Assembly (NCBI GenBank): GCA_045542595.1
Contig: JAZQLI010000013.1
Span: 1-20,423 of the forward strand
Direction: 5' to 3'
Source of the DNA: Scatosoma sp045542595
GTDB lineage: Bacteria > Bacillota > Clostridia > Christensenellales > Borkfalkiaceae
Length of the DNA stretch: 20,423 nucleotides
Shown here: in pieces, positions 7,001-13,666 of the stretch
How the letters are laid out: every line of letters begins with the position of its first letter
Numbering within the stretch: the stretch's first letter is position 1
Program-made: the position numbers and the translations under genes
Notes under the pieces: generated by a model
What the model was told of the DNA's origin: nothing
What the model saw: the letters and a program-made list of their open reading frames with translations, nothing else
Database searches by the model: none

Positions 7001-7551
7001 TCGCGCAACGTATTATCACTCTTTTTCCGCCAATAAATGGAGAGTAGATGTAAAAACTTTTCATCCTTTTCTTCGTAACCTTCTTCAAACAACTCGTCCA
7101 AAGCCGCGTTTTTCAATGCCGTGCCTTCGGCGTCTTCGTCGTTGATTACTCGAAAGGCGTTATCCACGCCCGCCGCGTAAAAATGCGTACGCAAAAGTTT
7201 TGCACAAAAGGAATGAATGGTGGAAATATCCGCCGATTGCACGCTATCCAGTTGTTTTTTAAGCGCCGCGCGACGGGTTTCGTCCGTTTCTTCCATATTG
7301 ATTTCTTTAATGAGTGCTTTACGTAATTTTTCTTTCATTTGCGAAGAGGCTTTTTTGGTAAAGGTTACAGCCAAAACTTCGCCAACGTCGCCGCCGCCCG
7401 CTATAAAACGGATAATTTTTTCTATCATTACCGTCGTTTTACCGCTGCCTGCGGACGCGGAAACAATCGTTTTTCCCTGCGCTTGTATTGCCGCGCGCTG
7501 CTCGGCTGTAAACGTATCGGAGCGAACGTTTGTATTATTTTCTTTCGTCAT
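4087..7551 (-). CDS. addA: AddA: helicase-nuclease subunit A
   Basis: AddA is the 3'-5' SF1A helicase and nuclease subunit of AddAB, which resects double-strand breaks for RecA loading. The chosen start (MTKENN, ATG 7549-7551) is 4 nt after the addB stop and has a GGGGAG SD; the longer open frame would run inside addB. The product is 1154 residues, close to the usual ~1200. Motifs in order: FTAEQRAAI (~14), Walker A ASAGSGKT (32-39), DEYQD Walker B (~391), GDVKQSIYGFRG (~417), TMHSSKGLEYP (~765), VALTRAKDTLH (~845), then the RecB-type nuclease with GVAYHAFLEY (~980) and GAIDLL...VVDYKYS (~1090-1105). Helicase and nuclease residues look intact. It contains copy 2 of the dispersed 18-mer. It is cotranscribed with addB. 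Confidence 0.96.
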   Translation of the reverse strand: MTKENNTNVRSDTFTAEQRAAIQAQGKTIVSASAGSGKTTVMIEKIIRFIAGGGDVGEVLAVTFTKKASSQMKEKLRKALIKEINMEETDETRRAALKKQLDSVQSADISTIHSFCAKLLRTHFYAAGVDNAFRVINDEDAEGTALKNAALDELFEEGYEEKDEKFLHLLSIYWRKKSDNTLREILLSAYKALRNRADYRAYLMQSGKYDENTFESVCQDLFNALKRKCAYYAEFVDEERYYFEKEGHAAALSVCEQLLQMLQNVLSSPDYFSACALRKEKFAIVRGSKKDGEEKRAHLQRLSALKSKIVEIYDDELFPTQAREEEKQNFLLSAQTATALADSLLKFDEKFSAIKAERGALDYNDLEHKTLALLQDEETAKEVREKYRYVFVDEYQDVNPVQEAIISRIGGENLFLVGDVKQSIYGFRGSKSKFFVEKQKEFENSGNNNLVMKRNFRSSDAVLDAVNAQFSLAMTPQTCNVHYAVDSYMERGGRYALNSGKVQIHFLPEEEKKATALRGVYSVMANADKYEREERASAKVIKHIIEKERAGKWFNADTGEEQPVRYCDIAILSRKKQGQIAKTVAALAAEGIPVSSVSSVNVCDYSEIKTLIDILSLIDNAAQDVPLCSALLSTMGNCTLDDLADIRLAYREEKFFRNACKRYAAEMGDVTAHKLRKFYTALEEARTLSGVLSAGELLTKIITETRMEARLLSKDNGAACLKRIHRFIEETSVEEPLSVHAFLQRLRNLDYKIPFNENAGEDSVKVLTMHSSKGLEYPIVILDDLNAAFKGADKDEAMIEETYGLAPRAFNSENMTRRETLLRRLHEQKQVENSVADELNLYYVALTRAKDTLHLLFKKPSAFPDVKYAKSFADFTDFSVWQSYVVYDDIFDVPKQERTALVFRPDETLARQIMDAFLWQYSHKGYENLPVKSSATQLMDTDFTPTYQPQIALELTPDDETEEKEYESTGATGKERGVAYHAFLEYTDFSLLVENGVRIDENRLEKMVENTLERLQRENVTDVSLLSKEKCMEILRNDVFYRLKDKTLYKEQRFLVSLPVKDTYAKYNSQYAALTDGKETMLFQGAIDLLAVGQDEALVVDYKYSVKDGEKLKETYLPQLALYRQTAAKILGLPLEKVRCCIVNIYHGFQVDVF
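6061..6078 (+). repeat. Dispersed 18-mer, copy 2
   Basis: CAACGCATACCTGCCCCC, exact and preceded by TT, inside addA and antisense to it. On the coding strand it reads Gly-Gly-Arg-Tyr-Ala-Leu, a different frame from copies 3 and 4. Confidence 0.9.
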
Positions 7552-7555
7552 AATT

Positions 7556-10500
7556 TCATTTCTCCCCTTCCCGTTTTTTTCTTGCAATTTCCGCAATCGT
7601 CGGTGGGTCGATAGCGTTTTCGCTGCGCGGTAAAACCACTTCTTTTTTAAAGCCGCACATACCGCCGTATTTACAATAATCGCAACTGTTTCCATACGGC
7701 GTAGGTGCGACGTACCCTTGCTTTAATTCCTTAACGCCCTGCCGCGCTACGTGCAGCGAATAGTCGATAAAATCTCGAAAAACGCTTTCATCCATTACTC
7801 GTTTACTTCGCGATTTATCGCTGAGCGAAGCAGGGAAAAACGTACTCGTTTCCCCTTCGGTAAGGGTGGTATCACCGCAAAGCACGGCTTCCTTGTCCCC
7901 GTTTAAAAATCCTTTCATCTGAAATTTGTTTTCGCTATCTTCGGTGTAATGCACGGACGCGGGGAAATAGAATACCCCTGCCGGTACGCGCTCGCCTTGT
8001 AAGGCAGACATATACAGCTGCATTTGTAACTTCCTGCCCGTGTAATACGACGTGGCCGAATCGTCAATAGCGCCCGTTTTATAATCGATTACGCGCACGT
8101 ATTTTTCCGTACCGTCTACGCGGTCCACTTTCCCGTGGAAAAACTCGGCGGAAACGGATTTTTCGGTATGTTCTACAATAAAATTAGAACGTTTAATTTG
8201 ACGGAACGCCGCCACCGCCACGTCCGCGCCTTCCTTTAACAGTTTTTCGGAAAATACTTCGCCCGAAGCGGTATCCGATTGCGACGCATATACCGGTTTT
8301 TGCAAAATTAGCTTGCCTTGTTCTATTGCGAATGTGCGCATCTCTTCTTCCGTTTGTATTTGCGCGCTTTGTTGGGTGGTAATTTCCAACAGTTCGTGAA
8401 TAAAATTACCCGTATCCACAGCTAAAACCGCCGTTTCTTCCCGTTCCTTGAGTTTTAACCCACGCTCGGCAAAATTGCGGAAAGGACAAGCAAAATACCC
8501 TTCCAGCGCCGTAGGGGATATTTTCCCGTCGCGGAAAAAGAGTTCTTCTCCGCGTTCAACGCATACCTGCCCCCTGTCTTCTTGTAAATAATCGTCCTTT
8601 TCCCGTACGCTCAATTTATCCAAAGCGGTATATAGAGAAGAATATTCTCTACGCGTATCTTCCTGGCGGCGTTCGTATTCGTTTTTCTTTTCCAACAGTT
8701 GCCTGATTGCCGGCGCAGGCGCGGCGCAGCGATAAATAAATTCTTCATTTTGCAACGTTTTTCTACGCGGCAACACGCCGCCCGTCGGCGATTCGAATAC
8801 TCCGTCAATATAACGGAACACGTCGCTGACCGACGGTTCGCTGCCGTCCGCCAACAATGGATAGGACAGGTGCAGTTCGGATATAAACGTACATAAATTT
8901 AAGCTTACGCATTCACGCGAGCGGAGATTGACTTCCGCAACGGTGGGTTCTATCAATGTCTTTACCTGTGCAAGCTTGGCAATTTCTTTATCCGAAATAA
9001 TAGCGGTATCGCTAGCCGAAGCAGGTACGTCTTCCGTCATACCCACAGCGAACAATACGCCCACCTTTTCAATACGGCTTTCGGTAATATCCCCTATAAA
9101 AACAGCGTCCGCTTTTAACGGAATCAACGAAATTTCCGTAGCTTTCAATCCGTCTTCTAACATAGTGGCAAATTCTTTTACCGTCATTTCACGGGCGGCA
9201 GTTAGTAATTCCGCCTCGTCGAGCACGTGCTCAAGCGCGCCGTAAATTTGTGCAAGATACCCCTTTTGCGATACGTCGATAATACGCTCTTCCAAGTCTT
9301 CCAAGCGGTTTTGTACGTCAAAATCGCGCAAAATTTCCCGTACCGCGGCACAGTATTCTCTACCATACCCACGCGTCTTTATATTTTTCGTTGCCAAAAG
9401 CAAACGCCCACGCGCTTCTTCCAACGCGGCAACGTCGAACGTTTGTGTAACCGCTTCGCTCTGCTTAATTTCCCGTTTCGCGCCCCCACGGTAGTTTGCA
9501 AATTTCAAAAGGTAATTACGGTATTCGTCGCTCTCCCCAAAAAATGTATTATGCGTAAGCGCTTGCACGGAAACAGGCGAATATTTTTCGGCAACCACGC
9601 GGAAACAATCGAGTAAAAACACCGCCAACGGATGTCGTTTCAACGATTTTTTTTCGTCTACAAAATAGGGAATGTTATATTCCCCAAACGCTCGTTTGAG
9701 CGCCAACGAATATGCGGCGACGTTGGCGGTAAGCACTGCGAAATCGCGATAATGCAACGAAGCGTCGTTTGCCATTGCACGGCGAATTTGTACCGCTACG
9801 TATTCCGCTTCGCCCGTTTTGTCTTCCGCTTCAAATATACGGATAGCGTTTGTGCGGACGCGCGCGTTTTTATTGCGTTGGGGATTAAACAAGCCCTTTC
9901 GCAAAGCTTCCGCTTCGCCGTCAAGCGGTATACCGCGTTGTAAAATATCCCCGTTGCCGTACTCTTTGCAAACGCGCAAAAACGTCTGCGTAGCACGGTT
10001 GGTATAAATATCTTCCTTGCCGCCGCAAAAGATACCGTATACCCGTTTTGCCGATTCAACGGCGGCGCGTATCGTCTGCGCCGCTTGCACGGTAAAAGAC
10101 GTATAGCCAAGGAAAAATACGTTGACGCCCGACAGCGTCGTATCGCGGCGAATTGCCGCAGGTAACAACGAAAGATAGCGGCTTTCGTCCATAAATCCGC
10201 GTTCGTTTAAAAACGTATCGTAGCCGTCGGAAATCTCCGCCAAATCGTTAATTTTGCGCTTTAACACGTCGTCGGGCAAAAGAGTCGCACTCTCGCGAAG
10301 CACTTCGCCGTCTACTTCGGATGCGGCAAACTGCGCCAACGTTTCATAAATACATTTTGCGTTGTTTGCAGCGCCTGTGTTTGCTTTAAAGCATTGCAGC
10401 TTCCCGTCGCGCCAAAGTTCCGACATAACGCTTGCAACCGCCATTACCGAACCTTGTTTGCTTATCGTTTTTTTCGGTGCGTTTAAAAAACGCGCAAACG

Positions 10501-10681
10501 TGGATACAGAGCTTAAAAACGTACCGCCTAAAGCGTTGACTAACGCGCGTTCGGCTATCAAAGTCAATCTATCTTCGCAAAAGATAAGGTTACGTTCGCC
10601 CTTGCGTTCGTTCTCCGTTACTTGTTTTATCAATTCTTCCATACATTCGGAAAGCGTATACGCAGTGATAACGGTGTACAT
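7556..10681 (-). CDS. addB: AddB: helicase-nuclease subunit B
   Basis: AddB is the second subunit of AddAB, with an inactive helicase-like part and a C-terminal RecB-type nuclease stabilised by a 4Fe-4S cluster. The start is ATG 10679-10681, 7 nt from AAAGGAG (10689-10695). The product is 1041 residues; the family is usually ~1150. Seen here: FFLGYTSFTVQAAQTI (~220), the nuclease entry ISPTALEGYFACPFRNF (~720) with the first cluster Cys, GNFIHELLE (~760), GKVDRVDG...VIDYKTG (~850-868), and CDYCKYGGMC near the end (~1003) supplying the other three Cys. The N-terminus (MYTVITAYTLSECMEE) has no Walker A motif, unlike Bacillus AddB. The gene contains copy 3 of the dispersed 18-mer. It is first in the operon, 4 nt from addA. 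Confidence 0.94.
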   Translation of the reverse strand: MYTVITAYTLSECMEELIKQVTENERKGERNLIFCEDRLTLIAERALVNALGGTFLSSVSTFARFLNAPKKTISKQGSVMAVASVMSELWRDGKLQCFKANTGAANNAKCIYETLAQFAASEVDGEVLRESATLLPDDVLKRKINDLAEISDGYDTFLNERGFMDESRYLSLLPAAIRRDTTLSGVNVFFLGYTSFTVQAAQTIRAAVESAKRVYGIFCGGKEDIYTNRATQTFLRVCKEYGNGDILQRGIPLDGEAEALRKGLFNPQRNKNARVRTNAIRIFEAEDKTGEAEYVAVQIRRAMANDASLHYRDFAVLTANVAAYSLALKRAFGEYNIPYFVDEKKSLKRHPLAVFLLDCFRVVAEKYSPVSVQALTHNTFFGESDEYRNYLLKFANYRGGAKREIKQSEAVTQTFDVAALEEARGRLLLATKNIKTRGYGREYCAAVREILRDFDVQNRLEDLEERIIDVSQKGYLAQIYGALEHVLDEAELLTAAREMTVKEFATMLEDGLKATEISLIPLKADAVFIGDITESRIEKVGVLFAVGMTEDVPASASDTAIISDKEIAKLAQVKTLIEPTVAEVNLRSRECVSLNLCTFISELHLSYPLLADGSEPSVSDVFRYIDGVFESPTGGVLPRRKTLQNEEFIYRCAAPAPAIRQLLEKKNEYERRQEDTRREYSSLYTALDKLSVREKDDYLQEDRGQVCVERGEELFFRDGKISPTALEGYFACPFRNFAERGLKLKEREETAVLAVDTGNFIHELLEITTQQSAQIQTEEEMRTFAIEQGKLILQKPVYASQSDTASGEVFSEKLLKEGADVAVAAFRQIKRSNFIVEHTEKSVSAEFFHGKVDRVDGTEKYVRVIDYKTGAIDDSATSYYTGRKLQMQLYMSALQGERVPAGVFYFPASVHYTEDSENKFQMKGFLNGDKEAVLCGDTTLTEGETSTFFPASLSDKSRSKRVMDESVFRDFIDYSLHVARQGVKELKQGYVAPTPYGNSCDYCKYGGMCGFKKEVVLPRSENAIDPPTIAEIARKKREGEK
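8557..8574 (+). repeat. Dispersed 18-mer, copy 3
   Basis: CAACGCATACCTGCCCCC, exact and preceded by TT, inside addB and antisense to it. The coding strand reads Arg-Gly-Gln-Val-Cys-Val-Glu. Confidence 0.9.
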
Positions 10682-10730
10682 TTTCTCGCTCCTTTTACTA
10701 GATTTGTTTCTTACGATACTATTATAACAT

Positions 10731-10739
10731 ACTTTAGTG
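10731..10739 (-). promoter_or_regulatory. Extended -10 promoter of addBA
   Basis: On the minus strand TGTTATAAT forms a perfect extended -10 element, 50 nt before the addB start. No good -35 hexamer stands 16-18 nt upstream, which extended -10 promoters tolerate. It is divergent from the lipoprotein promoter at 10791-10819. Confidence 0.6.
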
Positions 10740-10790
10740 GAAAATTTCAGTTTTTTTTCACAATATTTTTCATTAAATCTCAAATTTGTT

Positions 10791-10819
10791 TTTACAAATG
10801 TAAAAGAATGTGCTATAAT
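10791..10819 (+). promoter_or_regulatory. Sigma-A promoter of the lipoprotein gene
   Basis: TTTACA (10791-10796), 17 nt, TATAAT (10814-10819), with TG at 10811-10812 giving an extended -10. It is the strongest promoter match between the two divergent genes. Confidence 0.8.
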
Positions 10820-10861
10820 AATACGGAAAGAGTTATTTTTTATTATAAAGGTAATAGTATT

Positions 10862-11842
10862 ATGCAACGAAAAATCGGTAAATTTATATCCGCTATCCTT
10901 GCCGTAGTCCTTTGCGGCACGGCGTTCGCTTCTTGTAATCAAGACAACAGCGTAACGTTTTCTCCCCTTTGGCACGAATATGCCGCCACCGCACAACACG
11001 GTAAAACGGAAAAACTTACCTACGCCGTTTCCTTTGAACAGGGCTCGGGTTTGGGATTTAACTATTCGGTAGACTATCAAAACGGGGCTTATACCACTAC
11101 GCTCACTTCGTACGCCGACGAGGACGGTTCTTTACTCTATAGATACGAAACGCAGCTTACCATTACCGTCGTTTACACTTGTAACGGTCAATCGTCCGAA
11201 CCGTTTACCGATAGCGTAACTTCTTGGGTGGAATTTGAAAGCGCGGAAAAGGGCTTAAATCCCCTTAAAATGCATAAGGAAGTAAAAAGTCATTCCCCTG
11301 TGAGCACCACGGCAACCACGCTAACCGACAGCTACGTCTATTACGAAACAACGACGGATATCGACTATACAAACGGTACTGCTACCGACGTTACCGTACG
11401 CCCCGACGCACAGGAGAATAAAACGACTACGCGTAATTTGACGGTAAAAAAGCAGGATAAATACACTTGTCTTGACAACGAGCAGTTGCTGGTAGCCATT
11501 CGCGGTATCAATCCTGAAAACAACGGCGCGCCTGCTTTTTCCGTATATACGCCTTATACGGACGCCGCGCAAATTATTAAGGCACAATTCAGTTCGAAAG
11601 TATCCCAAAAGATAGCAAATCTTACAGTGAACGGCACAAAGGTGGAAAAGGAAATTTCCTATTATCCCGTAAGCTTGTCTATTGACGCAAAAAATTCGGG
11701 TATGACGCAAACATTGCACGTTGCTGCAAAAGTAACGTCGGGCGCTAACACGTATAGAAACGTTGTATTGCGTTATGAAGTTCCCCTTTCGTTAAATTTG
11801 GGTACGTTGACGTATTCTTTAACCGAAGCAGTATTTATGTAA
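10862..11842 (+). CDS. Secreted lipoprotein of unknown function
   Basis: The start is ATG 10862 (MQRKIGKFIS), which gives a classical signal peptide: basic n-region, hydrophobic core AILAVVLCGTA, and a lipobox-like FASC with lipidation Cys at residue 25. The -3 Phe is unusual. Upstream in-frame ATGs run through the promoter. The SD is weak (AAAGG, 10 nt). The mature part (~300 residues) is rich in Thr, Ser, Tyr and Val in alternating patterns, suggesting beta-sandwich structure. It contains two Cys (VYTCNG, KYTCLD) that could pair. I recognise no enzyme or binding family. It is monocistronic: own promoter, and a terminator 7 nt after the stop. Confidence 0.82.
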   Translation: MQRKIGKFISAILAVVLCGTAFASCNQDNSVTFSPLWHEYAATAQHGKTEKLTYAVSFEQGSGLGFNYSVDYQNGAYTTTLTSYADEDGSLLYRYETQLTITVVYTCNGQSSEPFTDSVTSWVEFESAEKGLNPLKMHKEVKSHSPVSTTATTLTDSYVYYETTTDIDYTNGTATDVTVRPDAQENKTTTRNLTVKKQDKYTCLDNEQLLVAIRGINPENNGAPAFSVYTPYTDAAQIIKAQFSSKVSQKIANLTVNGTKVEKEISYYPVSLSIDAKNSGMTQTLHVAAKVTSGANTYRNVVLRYEVPLSLNLGTLTYSLTEAVFM

Positions 11843-11848
11843 GGGTAT

Positions 11849-11884
11849 AGCCGCCGCGGTATTGTTGCGCGGCGGCTGTTTTTT
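11849..11884 (+). terminator. Terminator of the lipoprotein gene
   Basis: A GC-rich 10-bp stem, AGCCGCCGCG (11849-11858) / CGCGGCGGCT (11868-11877), with a 9-nt loop is followed by GTTTTTT. Confidence 0.9.
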
Positions 11885-11932
11885 ACAAAAATGAAATAAT
11901 AGAAAATACTTGTATTTAACGGCGAAAAAGAA

Positions 11933-11961
11933 TTGACTTTTGCTTTCCGTTTTGCTATAAT
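11933..11961 (+). promoter_or_regulatory. Promoter of tRNA-Pro
   Basis: TTGACT (11933-11938), 17 nt, TATAAT (11956-11961), 32 nt before the tRNA. This is a near-consensus sigma-A promoter. Confidence 0.85.
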
Positions 11962-11993
11962 ATATGCGTTTTCAAGAACAAACAAAGAAAAAT

Positions 11994-12069
11994 CGAGGCG
12001 TAGCGCAGCTGGTAGCGCGCATGGTTCGGGACCATGAGGTCGTGGGTTCAAATCCCGTCGCCTCGACCA
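11994..12069 (+). tRNA. tRNA-Pro (anticodon CGG)
   Basis: Full cloverleaf: acceptor CGAGGCG/CGCCTCG, D-arm GCGC/GCGC around AGCTGGTA, anticodon stem CATGG/CCATG with loop TTCGGGA (anticodon CGG), and T-loop TTCAAAT. The discriminator A is followed by an encoded CCA at 12067-12069. A degenerate copy of its 3' half lies at 13571-13617. Confidence 0.96.
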
Positions 12070-12108
12070 AAAATCCGTGAAAATCAAACGATTTTCACGG
12101 ATTTTTCT
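12070..12108 (+). terminator. Terminator of tRNA-Pro
   Basis: A perfect 16-bp stem, AAAATCCGTGAAAATC (12070-12085) / GATTTTCACGGATTTT (12090-12105), with a 4-nt loop directly after the CCA and a T-rich tail. Confidence 0.9.
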
Positions 12109-12139
12109 TTGCTTATTTGGAGCGATTTTTAAATTTGAA

Positions 12140-12159
12140 TTTTCTTTGTTTACTGCGTA
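12140..12159 (+). repeat. 20-bp direct repeat, left copy
   Basis: TTTTCTTTGTTTACTGCGTA, identical to 13283-13302; similarity continues loosely for ~20 bp (a TTTTGCGT core). The two copies flank the collagen-like gene. Confidence 0.85.
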
Positions 12160-12204
12160 TAAAGTTTTGCGTGATAAAAGCAATAAATAGTTCGTATTTT
12201 TCAG

Positions 12205-12238
12205 CGCAAAAAATACCCCTGTTTTGCAACAAGGGTAT
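12205..12238 (-). terminator. Terminator of the collagen-like gene
   Basis: On the minus strand ATACCCTTGTT / AACAGGGGTAT form an 11-bp stem with one G-U pair and a GCAA tetraloop, then TTTTTT. It lies 9 nt after the stop codon. Confidence 0.9.
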
Positions 12239-12247
12239 CATAAAAAA

Positions 12248-13195
12248 TTATTGAATTTGTACAATTACTAAATGCGCGGAAACAGGACGGACACCGCCTG
12301 CTAACGGCGTAATCGTTAAAGCTTCAGCCGTCCCTTCGGGATTGCGAACGGTCAGCACGGAATTTTCAGTAGTGGTTTCTACCAACGCCATGCCGATGAT
12401 TTGAGACGTGCCTGTCGCGCGTCCTACAACCGTATACGGTAAATCTGCGCCGTTCAAAGTCAAAATCAGCTGACCTGCTTCCGTAACGCTTACTTCAAAG
12501 AAAACCTGGTACGTGCCGATAGGACCTAACTGAAACGAATCTGCACCGAGTCTAGTAATATCCGTACCGTTGTTCGGTCCATCTTGGGGAAAGCTAACGT
12601 CCGTTCCAGCCGCAACGGTAGCAGCATTATCGGGCGGCATCAAAGCATAAAAATCAGCAAAACTTAAAACTCCGCCTGCTGGACCTTGTTCGCCTTGAAT
12701 ACCTTGGGGACCTGCCGGACCGACTGGACCTGTCTCGCCTTGAATGCCTTGTGGACCTGCTGGGCCGACTGGACCTGTTTCACCTTGGATACCTTGTGGA
12801 CCTGCCGGACCGACTGGACCTGTCTCGCCTTGAATGCCTTGTGGACCTGCTGGGCCGACTGGACCTGTCTCGCCTTGAATGCCTTGTGGACCTGCTGGGC
12901 CGACTGGACCTGTTTCACCTTGGATACCTTGCGGACCTGCCGGGCCAACTGGACCTTTTTCACCTTGGATACCTTGCGGACCTGCCGGGCCAACTGGACC
13001 TGTTTCACCTTGGATACCTTGCGGACCTGCCGGGCCAACTGGACCTGCTGGACCGCGAACGCCAGGAGGGCCTTGTCTTCCCTCTGGGCAAACTATACAG
13101 GGTTTCCCACAGAAAGGTTGATTTTCGGAGCAACAGCACAGATTGTTATTACAGCAACCATTACAACAATTATCGCAACAATTTTGTCTATTCAT
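12248..13195 (-). CDS. Collagen-like protein with Cys-rich N-terminus and BclA-like C-terminal domain
   Basis: The 315-residue protein has three parts. Residues 1-36 hold 12 Cys, mostly as CC/CCC clusters (NCCDNCCNGCC), with no signal peptide. Residues 39-~172 are uninterrupted Gly-X-Y triplets, including eight copies of GPVGPAGPQGIQGE(T/K/Q) at 51-170, expected to form a collagen triple helix. Residues ~176-315 resemble the trimerising C1q/TNF-like C-terminal domain of BclA (GTYQVFFEVSVTEAGQLILTLNG). Proteins of this layout form hair-like filaments on the spore exosporium, and the missing signal peptide fits mother-cell assembly; a surface role is inferred. The SD is AGAGG at 13201-13205. 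A sigma-K/E-like -10 stands upstream. The gene stands alone and is flanked by 20-bp direct repeats. Confidence 0.88.
   Translation of the reverse strand: MNRQNCCDNCCNGCCNNNLCCCSENQPFCGKPCIVCPEGRQGPPGVRGPAGPVGPAGPQGIQGETGPVGPAGPQGIQGEKGPVGPAGPQGIQGETGPVGPAGPQGIQGETGPVGPAGPQGIQGETGPVGPAGPQGIQGETGPVGPAGPQGIQGETGPVGPAGPQGIQGEQGPAGGVLSFADFYALMPPDNAATVAAGTDVSFPQDGPNNGTDITRLGADSFQLGPIGTYQVFFEVSVTEAGQLILTLNGADLPYTVVGRATGTSQIIGMALVETTTENSVLTVRNPEGTAEALTITPLAGGVRPVSAHLVIVQIQ
12686..13045 (-). repeat. Eight tandem 45-bp collagen repeats
   Basis: There are eight in-frame 45-bp units encoding the 15-residue block GPVGPAGPQGIQGET with small variants. Silent variants (TTGGATACC versus TTGAATGCC) occur in blocks, suggesting recent expansion by recombination or slippage. 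Copy number is likely to vary between strains. Confidence 0.95.
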
Positions 13196-13225
13196 AAAAA
13201 CCTCTTCACTTAAGTTGATATATTT

Positions 13226-13254
13226 TATAATATGATTTTTACTTAAAAAGAAGT
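13226..13254 (-). promoter_or_regulatory. Possible sporulation (sigma-K/E type) promoter of the collagen-like gene
   Basis: On the minus strand CATATTATA (13226-13234) matches the sigma-K -10 pattern CATANNNTA, with AC at 13253-13254, 18 nt upstream, in the -35 position. No good sigma-A -35 is seen. It lies 31 nt from the start codon. The region is very A/T-rich, so a chance match is possible. Confidence 0.35.
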
Positions 13255-13282
13255 TCTATCTTCACCTTTCCGGCGATTTCTC

Positions 13283-13302
13283 TTTTCTTTGTTTACTGCG
13301 TA
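13283..13302 (+). repeat. 20-bp direct repeat, right copy
   Basis: Identical to 12140-12159. It lies 88 nt upstream of the collagen-like start codon. Confidence 0.85.
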
Positions 13303-13570
13303 GCAAATTTTGCGTAGTGAGCGAAAGAATTTGACTTATTTGAGCAACTATGCTAAACCACCTTTGAAAGAATAAACTCATACATGGGTATATCGTTTTA
13401 AAAAATTAAGGTGTGATAACTGCTTACAAAACGTGCAATTGACCACACCTTTGACCATCTATAGACTCGGACTACGTGGAAACAGTGTTTTGGGGAGCAC
13501 ACGAAAGCACCGTTTTCGGACACAAAAGCCCTTAAAATCCCTAAAAATCACCCAAAAAACTTATACAGAT
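13303..13570. other. Gene-free stretch
   Basis: No coding frame with a ribosome binding site is seen. It holds an 8-bp inverted repeat (AAGGTGTG near 13410 / CACACCTT near 13443) and two TTGACC sequences in that neighbourhood without a convincing -10. It looks like decayed sequence between the collagen gene and the tRNA relic. Confidence 0.5.
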
Positions 13571-13617
13571 GCGTTCGGGACGCTAAGATCGTAGGTTCAA
13601 ATCTCGTCATACAACCA
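13571..13617 (+). pseudogene. Relic of the 3' half of a tRNA-Pro
   Basis: From the anticodon loop TTCGGGA (13574-13580) to CCA (13615-13617) this follows tRNA-Pro at 11994: AGATC for AGGTC, GTAGG for GTGGG, TTCAAAT identical, CTCGT for CCCGT. The 5' half (acceptor, D-arm) is absent and the T and anticodon stems are mispaired, so it cannot fold as a tRNA. It starts at the anticodon loop, the usual crossover zone of tRNA-targeting integrases. Confidence 0.6.
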
Positions 13618-13650
13618 AAACCCCGAGAATGGATACATCCATTCTCGGGG
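13612..13650 (-). terminator. Terminator of the amidohydrolase operon
   Basis: A perfect 13-bp stem, CCCCGAGAATGGA (13621-13633) / TCCATTCTCGGGG (13638-13650), with a 4-nt loop. On the minus strand it is followed by TTTTGGTT. It begins 16 nt after the operon's last stop. Confidence 0.75.
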
Positions 13651-13666
13651 AGTTATTTTATCTACA

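Noticed and set aside
7552..7695. N-terminal extension of addA by 48 residues
   Set aside because: It would overlap the end of addB out of frame, while MTKENN has a ribosome binding site and places the FTAEQRAAI motif at the usual distance from the start.
12686..13045. Regularly spaced repeats resembling a CRISPR array, and long open frames antisense to the collagen gene
   Set aside because: The 45-bp units are contiguous with no unique spacers, lie in frame in a collagen coding region, and the antisense frames are by-products of the Gly-X-Y repeat.
13571..13617. A functional second tRNA-Pro
   Set aside because: The 5' half is absent and the stems are mispaired, so it cannot form a cloverleaf.
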